Assembly (NCBI GenBank): GCA_905221605.1
Contig: CAJNDS010002612.1
Location: 485,741-549,740 of the forward strand
Direction: 5' to 3'
From: Symbiodinium natans
Lineage: Eukaryota; Sar; Dinophyceae; Suessiales; Symbiodiniaceae
DNA: 64,000 nucleotides
Made by a program: the position numbers and the translations under genes. Of this stretch, positions 9,901 to 18,667 are shown one piece after another (within the stretch, counting starts at the first letter, position 1; each line of letters begins with the position of its first letter). The notes beneath the pieces were generated by a model. It searched no databases and was not told where the DNA came from. It saw only the letters and a program-made list of their open reading frames with translations.

Positions 9901-10789
9901 CGCCTCCGAAGCCCTGGCTAAGGGTAAGGTTGTGTTGGGTTTGGGAAACAGTGAAGGATGTTTCTCCCAACTTGCGGCTAAGAGCCGCGGGCTCTCCTGC
10001 TTTCAGGGGCTCGCGGGTCGTGACCTGGCCGCGGCCCCAGCAGATGGAGCGAGCGCAGCCCACGCACAGTCCGGCTCCGTGCAACGTGCCGCCACTGCCA
10101 CTGTGGCGCGCACGCCAGGCCGGAGGAACAAGGGCCCAGCCCCCGCTAGGAGTTCTCCAGTCAAAGAAGCGGAATTCCTTGCTGGCGGGCCATACGTTCA
10201 GGCCGCCCAAACGCTGCTTGGGTCTGGAGCAGCAGAGGATGTGATCTACATCCGGGCGTACAGCTTAGATTGCCCATCCTGCATCGAGGCAATCGAAGCG
10301 TCGCTTGGCAAGGGCGCGAGCGTTCGGATTGTCGCCGACATGGGACAACGCCACCGCACCAAGCTTCAGTGGCAAGCGTTGAAACGCTTGGCGGCTGCAG
10401 GTGCCGAGGTGAAGGTGGGTTGTGGCACATCCGTGCGCGACGCCTATGCTCGCGACGGCCGCGGGGCTAAGGTAGGCACCGGGATTCAAGGGCTGCGCCA
10501 TGCCAAGGCCCTTTGCCTACTGCGGCCTGATGGCGCGGTGGTGCTGATTGGGAGCCTCAATTTTACCACAAGCAGCAAAGCCAATGCGGAGGCAGGGCTT
10601 AAGCTTGAGGTCCCCAAGACGCACCCGGTCGCGCAGTCCTACATCGAGGATTTCCAGAGGGTGTCGGCTGAGGCATTCTCCCTCGATGAGGCGGTTGCAA
10701 AGCGCCCTCAGTTGGAGCGAGCCAGTAGCTCCAACGTTGCTGGCAACGCCACTCGTGCCCCTAACACTGCTCCACGGGGTATCGAGTAG
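6908..10789 (+). CDS. C-terminal polyprotein: zinc fingers, membrane segment, SWIM finger, PLD-like domain
   Basis: The 1293-residue frame starts with a Pro/Glu-rich stretch. A C2H2 finger follows (C231-x4-C236-x12-H249-x4-H254). A W-x-C-x2-C motif (C509, C512) begins a RanBP2-like finger, and a clear RanBP2 finger is C632-x2-C635-x10-C646-x2-C649. A basic Gly/Lys repeat (KGRGK type, about 720-760) suggests RNA binding. Residues 874-897 are one hydrophobic helix, a likely membrane segment. A SWIM finger has the exact C953-x-C955-x8-C964-x-H966 pattern. Near 1110-1250 is a PLD-like domain with a single H1198-x-K1200 motif followed by GSLNFT, as in PLDc_2 nucleases and phosphotransfer enzymes. 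The frame joins the preceding one if a 7-bp loss at about 6884, absent in copy 2, is allowed for. The cellular role of this tail is unknown. Confidence 0.75.
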   Translation: MLAPAGRVMAAGAAQPVTPPKAAPKAKGRPSGTPRTSIVPAKPKVYPRRNVPGPNVLEAEDSLEEEAAREAEGVEEDSSSSDLPDTRAPPAAVKVKEDEEPADGAHAESTEEGFLELGQTVVSSAKEYLARSEALLRAQKLQSKILEVAGTAMVKLEKITKREESLKTLRREGESRAAGEGADGEEVSDDGQDAPGVAGSSSSARPSGGGTAQSAPAPEEPRPNADGHYGCSAPGCGLAFESLVQYHLHQAACHGASLPPNLGISPSAPLDPFRQDWRGRLFRRRKDGEYGEVPMLRVIRYHKANGYDHSKVPLLKRGDRIQLEDGSHHIYGGSHPPGWLRDDPELDPAPESSSGGSTPKSEPREEAEPRPPREAAPRGRALEPPKSDVQQRLAERRSKRDYSPDLVTPLDYLHAQEIDSFFAGDPAADSLDVILMRAEVRTESHLKVGREEEEPLVKEEQEEEAEVVKDEEVSVEMEEGTADEADDVALPANRAYVEGRFYPYGSWRCFFCEAINPVTEDQCLTTHAGGPNAGAPCDGRWINGIDIGWWEVDPQTAPEQWRRRFSAEELEEQQARADAARLLSDEELAEALQAAEEARAAERAKKRERRQAEKAERDDHISEALRIAGWQCPNCYEWNLSFRQLCFRCSTPLRLAEVVSRGIPDPRRGEERDSGSESSQDELEYEILLANRAMDQETIQPLLRNKHKKRGGKRRREEATYGKGRDPWSAWADARGKGQGKPKGRGKSDAKGKPKGRGKYAWGAFAAGIVAALQPRPSTSWVPAFPCGSARSPPSVPLPPRTPFFLGRGLLNRLMHALNGNINGWWGLAAAASAPIALQLHRGVVHVVEDSMHAVATVSADVVEEIGHGARRTVWVAGTAITLVVVILCGAVLWYVSRAVANRIAHMRHGNTAAPEARLSQLLGSEATFEVASSKKGVTHKVWVHLKEETAACGCRAYLAEGRCGHCDAAMDTARSLGFLHAAQRGAGPALTDSIRSTASEALAKGKVVLGLGNSEGCFSQLAAKSRGLSCFQGLAGRDLAAAPADGASAAHAQSGSVQRAATATVARTPGRRNKGPAPARSSPVKEAEFLAGGPYVQAAQTLLGSGAAEDVIYIRAYSLDCPSCIEAIEASLGKGASVRIVADMGQRHRTKLQWQALKRLAAAGAEVKVGCGTSVRDAYARDGRGAKVGTGIQGLRHAKALCLLRPDGAVVLIGSLNFTTSSKANAEAGLKLEVPKTHPVAQSYIEDFQRVSAEAFSLDEAVAKRPQLERASSSNVAGNATRAPNTAPRGIE

Positions 10790-11772
10790 GCTGCGGCCAG
10801 TTGGCACGGCGTGGTATGCATCCACGCATTATCAGAGCAGGCGTTGCAGCACGGCACGTTGCTTCGCCAACCTTTTGCACTTTCTTTTGCTTGACTGCGG
10901 GCGAAAAGCCGCGGCAGGTTGGAAACCTGCCCATTTTGCTTCCCCGCACCTTTCTCCTTCGCCCTGCCTGTGGCCCCTCGTGCCGAGGGTGCTATTTTGC
11001 GGGTGCTGCGGACCGTGTCCTGGTCGCGGCAATGCGCTCGCCGAAGCGCGTGTGAGTTGCATTGCCCGCGGCACGAGCCATGTGCGCGGCTCTCACTGAG
11101 TCTGGTAGCCCGTAGGGTAGTTCCGGATAGGTGAGTAGCCGTAGCCGTAGCTTAGGACCGGTAGTGTACAGTGTACCATTTGTACCATAGTCTGCGTACT
11201 GGCAGCTAGAGACCAGCTCGAGGATTCAAGAGCCTCGCCCACCAGCAAAAGGGTGAGGACCTCCTGGGAAAGGGTGATTAAGGGTTGCTGAGGGTTGCCG
11301 TCGTCGTGCGTTCGTTGTGGTGGTGCGGGCTAGCGTCCCTGCCGCATGCCAATGCTCATGATGTGCGGACCACCGCGGTCGCACGCGACACCCTCTCCCT
11401 TCCCTTTCTGTGTTCAGCGCGAGTGCCTGCTGCACTCCGAGCTCGAGATGAGCTGGAAGCCTCGGCTGAGGGGCGAATGTGAGCAGGTCTAAGCACGCAC
11501 GTTGCATGTGCAGAGCTGCCAGGACCAGTACTGTAGTCTTCTTTGCATGTGTAGGTTTGCAATTCGTTTCAATGCCAATTTTGGCTCAAGTACCGAGCTT
11601 GTGCCTTTGAGCACGGTAGAGTCGTACAGTAGCTCTTAGGTTGCTGTGCGGTCCGACCGGACGCACTCAGGCGTAGCTGCACAAGTGCTTGAACTCGCGA
11701 AGTCGTAAAACAGCGTGACCGGGCTGTGATTGCATTGGCTTAGTGCAAGTCCAGTGCTGGTCGACTTCACAG
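10790..11772 (+). other. 3' noncoding or LTR region of Ty3-like element, copy 1
   Basis: Nearly a kilobase without a convincing gene, conserved with 55348-56331 in copy 2. It contains a near-match to the dinoflagellate spliced leader at 11574-11590 and ends at GTCGACTTCACAG just before a TATG-type microsatellite. No polypurine tract or terminal repeat could be proven because the 5' end of neither copy is present. Confidence 0.6.
11574..11590 (+). other. Spliced-leader-like relic
   Basis: The string GCCAATTTTGGCTCAAG matches the last 16 bases of the dinoflagellate spliced leader (GCCATTTTGGCTCAAG) with one extra A. The same string is in copy 2 at 56132-56148. Spliced-leader relics arise when a trans-spliced mRNA is reverse-transcribed back into the genome. 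A chance match is possible but unlikely at this length. Confidence 0.5.
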
Positions 11773-11832
11773 TATGTACGTATATGTATGTATGTATATA
11801 TACATACGTGTGTAAATATACATACACATACG
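11773..11832. repeat. TATG/TATA microsatellite at element 3' end
   Basis: Imperfect ATGT/ATAC alternation begins directly at the 3' end of copy 1. Copy 2 also ends in a TATG-type microsatellite at 56332. Confidence 0.8.
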
Positions 11833-11893
11833 ACATGCTTTTGGGGTATCCAAGACCAGCGAAGGCAAATATAGTCACGATTGGGATGCGGCA

Positions 11894-12205
11894 GTGTCAG
11901 CTACAAGTATGAAGGAGAATCCGCTCTCACTGGCCTGCGTCTTTCTCACAGATCGGGGGGCCGGTCTGGGCGTGCACGGCACGAACCCAGACACACCGGG
12001 CCAGTGCTGGTGCCCGGCCATCTACGGCCGAATGTCGGCCGAAGCTTACATCTGCCATGTGGATCTCGGCAAAGTCACCGAAGAAGAGCTGAAATTCAGA
12101 AAAGCAGATGCCGCAGCCATGGGGCAGTGTTTGGTTGAGAAGGCCAGTACGGATACGGAGAAGCAGTGGCTGAGAAAGCTGAGCAACTTGGTAGCTAGTT
12201 GGTAA
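11894..12205 (+). CDS. Unknown protein, probably terminal exon
   Basis: A 103-residue open frame whose C-terminal half looks like real soluble protein (CWCPAIYGRM, a Lys/Glu-rich helix, ending SNLVASW). No family is recognised. It lies between the 3' end of a retroelement and telomere-like repeats. A possible splice acceptor (GTGTCAG at about 11894-11900) would make it the last exon of a gene whose upstream exons lie beyond the retroelement. Composition is close to that of a normal gene and unlike the flanking repeats. Confidence 0.4.
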   Translation: MSATSMKENPLSLACVFLTDRGAGLGVHGTNPDTPGQCWCPAIYGRMSAEAYICHVDLGKVTEEELKFRKADAAAMGQCLVEKASTDTEKQWLRKLSNLVASW

Positions 12206-12282
12206 ACCCTAAACCCCAAACCCTAAACCCTCAACCCTCAACCCTCAACCTCAAACCCTAAACCCTACACCCTAAACCCTTT
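12204..12282. repeat. Interstitial CCCTAAA-type repeats
   Basis: Runs of CCCTAAA, CCCCAAA and CCCTCAA units directly after the preceding stop codon. CCCTAAA is the complement of the TTTAGGG telomere unit used by dinoflagellates and plants. Confidence 0.85.
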
Positions 12283-12409
12283 ATCTGGGGCCAGCAAGGC
12301 AAGGCGCACCTGGAAGCAGAGGCGCGGTGCGAGGCAAACCGCGGGCGCGCGCCCTGGGGTTGCCGTTGGTTCCGAGACTGGCGCCAGAATCCAGGTTGGC
12401 TTTTGGGAT

Positions 12410-12413
12410 ATTC

Positions 12414-12444
<31 letters not shown>

Positions 12445-12507
12445 GTATACATATATATATATATATTCTATATATATATATATATATGAATATATATATA
12501 TATATAT
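12410..12507. repeat. TA dinucleotide microsatellite
   Basis: Almost pure TA with a few interruptions (TTCTATA, TGAATA). It is followed by the anchor CCTTTAGGGTCTATTT, which recurs in inverse orientation beside another TA tract at 45134-45240. Confidence 0.9.
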
Positions 12508-12539
12508 GAGAGAGAGCCCTTTAGGGTCTATTTTGCGTT

Positions 12540-14817
12540 TCTTTTTGCTTGTATTAATTTAAAAATAAATTAATTAATTTAATTAATTATATTAATTTAA
12601 TTGATTTAATTAATTTAATTAATTAATTAATTCATTAATTCATTCGGAAAACTCGGTTTTCGGAATTAATTAATTCAATAAATTTGATTTGCCTTAATTA
12701 AATTAATTAAATTGATTAAATTAACAAATTGGATTCCACAATGTAATTAATTTAATTGGACTCAATTAAAATAATTAAATTAATTAATTCGGGAAACTGG
12801 ATTTCCTAATTTAATTAATTTAATTAATTTAATTGGCCTCAATTAGATTAATTAGATTAATTAGATTAATTAGATTAATTAGATTAATTAAATTAATTAA
12901 ATTAATTAAATTAATTAAATTAATTAAATTAACTAAATTAAGTAAATTAATTAAATTAATTTAATTAATTTAATTGGTCGGAAATCCTGGATTCTGGCCT
13001 GAAGCCATTCTTCAATTAAATTAAATAAATTAATTAAATTAATTAAATTAATTGAATTAATTAAATTAATTAAATTAATTAAATTAATTAAATTAATTAA
13101 ATTAATTAAATTAATTAAATTAATTAAATTAATTAAATTAATTAAATTAATTAAATTAATTAAATCCGGAAATCCAGTTTCCTGATTTAATTAATTGAAC
13201 TAATTTAATTAATTCAATTAAAACATTGCTCGAGGCCTGAAAAGCGCTGGGCCTGAACCTTCTTCAATTCAATTACTTAAAATTAAATTAAATTAATTAA
13301 ATTCTTCAATTAAATTAATTAAATTAATTAAATTAATTAAATTAATTAAATTAATTAAATTAATTAAATTAATTAAATTAATTAAATTAATTAATTAAAT
13401 TAATTAAATTAATTAAATTAAGTAAATTAATTAAATTAATTAAATTAATTAAATTAATTAAATTAATTAAATCCGGAAATCCAGTTTCCTGATTTAATTA
13501 ATTGAATTAATTTAATTAATTTAATTAAAACATTGCTCGAGGCCTGAAGCCAGGATTTCCGACCAATTAAATTAATTTAACTAATTTAATTTTTAATTAA
13601 TTTAATTAATTTAATTAATTTAATTAATTTAATTAATTTAATTAATTTAATTAATTTAATTAATTCAATTAATTTAATTAATTGAATTAATTGAATTAAT
13701 TGAATTAATTTAATTAATTTAATTAATTTAATTAATTTAATTAATTTAATTAATTTAATTAATTTAATTAATTTTAATTATAATTAATTTAATTAATTTA
13801 ATTCATTTAATTATAATTAATTTAATTAATTTAATTATTTAATTAAGTTAATTAATTTAATATTTACTAATTTAATTTCAATAATTTAATTAATTAAATT
13901 AATTAATTTTTAATTTAATTAGTTAATTTAATTAATTTAATTAATTTAATTGGCCTCAATTAAATTAGTTAAATTAATTAATTCGGGAAACTGGATTTCC
14001 CAATTTAATTAATTTAATTAATTTAATTGGCCTCAATTAGATTAATTAAATTAATTAAATTAATTAAATTAATTAAATTAATTAAATTAATTCAATTAAT
14101 TTAATTGGTCGGAAATCCTGGATTCTGGCCTGAAGCCATTCTTCAATTAAATTAATTAAATTAATAAAATCCGGAAATCCAGTTTCCCGATTTAATTAAT
14201 TTAATTAGTTTAATTAATTTAATTAATTTAATTAAAACATTGCTCGAGGCCTGAAACCAGGATTTCCGACCAATTAAATTAATTTAATTAATTTAATTAA
14301 TTTAATTAATTTAATTAATTTAATTAATTTAATTAATTTAATTAATTTAATTAATTTAATTAATTTAATTAATTTAATTGGCCTCAATTAAATTAATTAA
14401 ATTAATTAATTCGGTAAACTGGATTTCCCAATTTAATTAATTTAACTAATTTAATTGGCCTCAATTAGATAAATTAAATTAATAAAATTATTTAAATTAA
14501 TTAAATTAATTTAATTGGTCGGAAATCCTGGATTCTGGCCTGAAGCCATTCTTCAATTAAATTAATTAAATTAATTAAATTAATTAAATTAATTAAATTA
14601 ATTAAATTAATTAAATCCGGAAATCCAGTTTCCCGATTTAATTAATTTAATTAATTTAATTAATTTAATTACTTTATTTTATTTGATTTAATTAATTTAA
14701 TGAATTTAATTTATTTAATTAATTTAATTAATTTAATTAATTTAATTAATTTAATTAATTTAATTAATTTAATTAATTAAATTAATTTAATTAATTTAAT
14801 TAATTTAAGTAATTTAC
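12540..14817. repeat. AATTA/TTAAT satellite with embedded GC-richer motifs
   Basis: About 2.3 kb made of the heptamer-like AATTAAT/TTTAATT units. Short GC-richer islands recur in it: GGAAATCCAGTTTCC and its reverse complement GGAAACTGGATTTCC, GGTCGGAAATCCTGGATTC, and TTGCTCGAGGCCTGAA. No gene is visible. The same satellite continues at 21951-22160 beyond the inserted retroelement. Confidence 0.9.
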
Positions 14818-14870
14818 TGGCTTGCTAAAGATTGTGAAGAAGCGATGCCTGTTGCTTGTAGCTTTTGGGG
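14818..14870 (+). repeat. Split direct repeat A1
   Basis: 53 bp beginning TGGCTTGCTAAAG and ending TAGCTTTTGGGG, identical to A2 at 21724-21776. It marks the left end of the tyrosine-recombinase element next to AT satellite. Confidence 0.88.
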
Positions 14871-15002
14871 TTCGAATGTTCGAGCGGCTCGACCCGTGGA
14901 GCCTCTTGTTAGGTTGGGTAGGTTGTGCGCCGCGCAATTTCTCCGACCTTGTGCTGCTTTCCCTGGCTAGTTGGCTGACTGGTTTCATCTGCGGGGCTTT
15001 GG

Positions 15003-17119
15003 TTGTCATCTTCTGCACTAGCAGGGTTGCCCGGAGCATTCTGTGGAATTGCCTCGGCGTCATCGCGCACGAGCTCCGAGAAGCCCAACCACAAGACCGC
15101 CTCGCGAGGTACCGAGGAGGTGTGCACGAGCACCGGGCCTGACTCTCAGGACTTGGTTGCTCAGATCACTGAACTGGTGGGGCAGCTGAACATCACCGTG
15201 AACGTTGCTGTCAATCGAACCACCTTATCCTTCAACCTCGTGCCCAGCCGCCCAGCCTCGTCAACAACCAGGACTTTCTCGGGTACTACCTCCTTGTGGG
15301 CTTCTTCAACCTGCAGAGCCCCCTTCCGAGGCGCTGTGCCTTGACTCGGCAGTTGAGAGCGTGTTTGGGAGGCCGATCCGCCAAGCTGCGCCGACAGGAT
15401 CGTGCGTCGTGTGCTCTCCTTCGGCAACCAGCCCTTCCTGGGCGGCGAGTGGTCCACCTGGTGACCCAAGTGGCCGAGCCTTTCTATGCCTTTTCATCCG
15501 ACTCCTACCTCCGCATCGTCAAGCCCAGCGAAGCCTGGGACCCGACATCAGTCTCTCGCGCATTCAGCAGCCTTCGTGACTTGTCCCGCCAGAGGATCTG
15601 GCGGAAGCTCTGGAGGAGCCTTCGGGCCATGGACAAAAGTAGCTTTGCGAGCCGTCACTGCCAGCGGAAAGGAACTGGCGTCCAAGAGCTGGCCGTGCTT
15701 GCTGGTGGACCTCCATGCTTCAGGCATAGACATGTTCAGCGCAGCTCTGCCCGACGTTGGAGAAGTCACTTCTTTCGGCACTCACAGACTACAATCTTCA
15801 TGGGTTCTGGGCTCTGCTGCCGTAACCGCTTTGGAAACCTTTCTGAACGGAGAAGAGCTTTCAGTGGAGGCCGTCGAGCGCTTGGAAGGGTACTACACGG
15901 CTGCTTCGGAGGCCGAACTGGACGCTGTGCCTTTGACATCAGCGCCTTCCATGGATGGAGGTATCTTGCAGCAGCTTCTGGCCCAAGGCCAGCAACAAGC
16001 TCAGCTCTTGAGCGGCATTCAGTCCCGGCTGAACTCCCTCGACGAGCTCGAGGCACGGCTGTCTCTTTTGGAAGGTCCTCCTGCGGGGGCCGGTGTGGGC
16101 GAGAAACAGCCCACATGGGCCCCGCAGCTCTTCAACGAGGGCGTCAAGGCGCGGCTGGACCAAGAACAGCTAAAGCAGCTGCTGGCGCTGGCCGGGCGGG
16201 GCCCCAAGAACCTTCAAGATCTGCCAGGACCATCAAGAGCTCCCCCCCGCTTGCTGCAGGCCACTCCGAAGATTTCTCCTCAACCGAAGCTCTCGTTCGC
16301 CGTCCCTACCTTCGACATTGGGTCCGAGGACGCCGAGGAGGAGAAAGACGACGTGGGCGCAGGGCGGAAGGTTCCGACGCTCAGATCCTGAGCAAGCTTT
16401 TGGTCCAGCAGACCAAGATCCTGTCCCAACTCACTGCCTCCGCCACGAAGTCTTCGGATCCTCTTCACCTTCTAGGCGGGAGCGGCGGAGGCGGAGACGA
16501 CGAGACGAAGGTGGCCGGGGTGCGGGGTATGGCTGCAAGGCAGCTATTGAAGGAGCAATTCCAGAAGCACCCGGAGCGGGTGTACCAGAAAGTCAGGGAG
16601 CGCCTGGCTCAGGCTCGCCGCAAAGCATCGCCAGTCGACTTGGAGGCCCGAGACATGTTTCTGCACTTCCAGGAGACGGTCCCCTTGGGCAACTACAAGA
16701 CCTTGACCTACCTGGCCTTTCTCCTCTGCGACGCTTGGGAGGCGATCGAGCAAAACCGATCGGCCGATGTGTGCGCTCTCATCTCTCTGGGACTCATCTT
16801 CTGCGAGCAGGTGGCGAACGAGCAAGGACACACTCGACTGGCATGGCTCCTAACTTGCCGCGAAGACCCGCCGTTCTCGATAGTAGAACAGAGGAAGGCT
16901 CCCCGAGCAGAGGTGCCTCACGGCATGCTGTCAGATCCGAGATGGGTGGCTACGCAGTTGGGGTACCTGAAGGACGTCGACCTGATCCAGGACAGGACCG
17001 CCAAGGCGCACCACCCGAAGAACCCGAACCACGCCAGCAACCACGACGAGCCTCCAGGCGGCAAGGGCAAGCGCAGCGGCAGGGGAAGCAAGGAGAACGC
17101 GGGCGATGGCACCGCTTGA
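15003..17119 (+). pseudogene. Gag-like protein of tyrosine-recombinase element (frame-shifted)
   Basis: The coding signal moves between frames. At 15486-16391 a frame carries a Gln/Leu-rich coiled-coil-like stretch (LLAQGQQQAQLL and following, about 15960-16200) and an acidic segment. From about 16385 to 17119 another frame encodes a helical domain (HPERVYQKV, MFLHFQETVPLGNYKTL, ALISLGLIFCEQVANEQG) and a basic Gly/Lys/Arg tail (GGKGKRSGRG). This matches the general look of gag-like proteins in dinoflagellate retroelements: coiled coil, capsid-like helices and a basic nucleic-acid-binding end. At least one frameshift, near 16380, is needed. No CCHC knuckle was seen. Confidence 0.55.
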
Positions 17120-18123
17120 CAAGGCAGCTGCCTTGTCTCGAATCCCTTTTTCCTCCAGGCCTGGACGACACCCTCGCTGCTTCGACTTTGTGTGTGCACC
17201 TGGTCAAGTTTTTGGCGGGAGCTCGTACCCGGCTCACCGAATTCATTCGTGAAGCATGTGCTCTACCTCCTTTGGGCTCTGCCTCGCATGGCCCTTCCGA
17301 ACTATGGCCTTGCAATCTTCCGCCTCTTCAGCCTTCTCCCGACAGACGGCTGGTTGGCAGGCGCAAGGCGCGGTGGCATCTTCGAAACCTTTGCAGGCTG
17401 TGGACCCGCCACTTGGTTGCAGCGGGAAACTGGCTGGCTCTGGGACGAACAGAGATGCATCCTGCAGCCTTGCCGCCCCTCAGTGCGGTGCAAACTGCAA
17501 TGCTTGCTCGCCTTGAGAGGCAGGTCATGGTTTGGCTCCGCCTGGGCACAGGCCCCAGACGCGGACTTGAACGTGCAGTCCAGAAGTTTGGCAGCATGGA
17601 AGAACAGTTACAGTCACTTTTACAGCAAAGCCACCACTTACAGTCCCAATTTTCTCCGTACAGTAAGCCAAGCAAGTGCCAAACTCGAAGATCTAATGCC
17701 GACTCCAGCGAACGCCCCACTTCGAAAGGTGAGGTGAACAGCATTGCTTCGTTCAATCCAGAAAGGCAAGCAGGGATCGGGTATGGCCCGCTTCAATCTG
17801 GAAAATCCTCCTCTACCAGCAGCCTGCGCATCAAGCCTGACAGATTGGTTTTCGAGGTGGCCCCCCAGTTTGATGCTTCTCGGTTCCTAGTTGACCCTCT
17901 CCTTAAGAGTGGCTTCGCAGACCCAAGAGCCTTCCTGAAGCCCGAAACCTGCTGGCCAAAAACGAAGCTAGCCCGAGTGCAAGCCGACCGTGATGATCAG
18001 CTGGCCCTTTACAAAAAGTGGGACCTAGTGGACTCTTTGTATCTGCTCCCAGCCTCGCAGTCTGAACATAGATGTCGTTGCGGTTTGTTTGCTGTGTACA
18101 AGGATGACAGGGTTGACCGCCAG
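17120..18123 (+). pseudogene. Reverse transcriptase, upstream part
   Basis: Part of the frame 16318-18219. From about 17820 it reads as the N-terminal part of a DIRS-type RT (DRLVFEVAPQFDASRF, then CGLFAVYKDDRVDRQ at about 18080-18123), the region before palm motif A. The next expected RT segment is found on the opposite strand (18124-18407), after which the RT resumes on the plus strand. Plus-strand codons after 18123 are therefore not RT. Confidence 0.6.
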
Positions 18124-18407
18124 ATAAGGGTGCGAAAGCACCCCACCACAGGAACATTGTCCAACTCCGGCCGATACGCTCTCCACCCTCGAAACAGCGA
18201 ACCTGGGAAGACTCCGTGAATGTGGTTCCGGGCTGCGTGGGCATCGCTGACAATGAAGTTGTGATAAAAATCCTTAAGGTCATCTGATCCCATCACCAGG
18301 TTCTCTGTCTCAGGAAGAAACATCTGGCATAGCAAACTGGAGTGCGCAAGCGACAGCGTAGCGTCAGACACCGAAAAGCTCCTAGAATTCTCGGGAATAG
18401 GATTCAA
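18124..18407 (-). pseudogene. Inverted RT segment carrying palm motif A
   Basis: The minus strand is open from 18443 to 18009. Between about 18407 and 18124 it reads like the missing central RT block: SVSDATLSLAHSSL, then SDDLKDFYHNF (motif A, Asp pair near 18282), ending in GCFRTL. Motif B (AMGTNFAVETAQ) follows at once on the plus strand from 18410. This indicates an inversion of about 285 bp inside the RT gene. Exact breakpoints are uncertain by about ten bases. Confidence 0.72.
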
Positions 18408-18409
18408 TT

Positions 18410-18667
18410 GCCATGGGGACAAACTTTGCTGTTGAAACAGCACAACACGTACATACAGTGCTCCTTCAACGTGCTGGTTGTCTTAGACCCTCTGAACAAG
18501 TAGCTTACAAACATCCAGTTCCCCGAGGCCCTGGGTACGAGCTGCTATGTATCGATGACCATGCATATCTTCTGCGAGTACCTCGTAAAGCTGTTTCCAA
18601 AGAGCCTCCTCCCTCCCGAGCCGATCAGAAGATCTTTGCACGGGCTGTAAGCAGTATGCGTCGGTGA
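18410..18667 (+). pseudogene. Reverse transcriptase, motifs B and C
   Basis: The frame from the ATG at 18413 gives motif B (MGTNFAVETAQ) and motif C (LCIDDHAYL, Asp pair at 18554-18559), the catalytic palm of RT. It ends at TGA 18665-18667, overlapping the next frame by four bases; the RT thumb continues there, so a frame change separates two parts of one enzyme. Confidence 0.65.

Larger units (their letters stand above)
1..11772 (+). mobile_element. Ty3-like retroelement, copy 1 (5' end outside window)
   Basis: GC-rich block coding on the plus strand almost throughout. Domain order is unknown N-terminal region, H2C2 finger plus DDE integrase, SH3-like region, reverse transcriptase, Tpt1/KptA-like domain, C2H2 and RanBP2-type zinc fingers, membrane segment, SWIM finger and PLD-like domain. 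A second copy at 46501-56331 is nearly identical by eye from position 1951 on, and both copies lose similarity just after the shared string GTCGACTTCACAG, which sets the 3' end near 11772. The reading frame is broken at about 1400, 3625, 6720 and 6884; at the last three the other copy is open, so this copy is probably inactive. No 5' LTR can be seen because the window starts inside the element. Whether 10800-11772 is a 3' LTR or a 3' UTR is unresolved. Confidence 0.85.
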
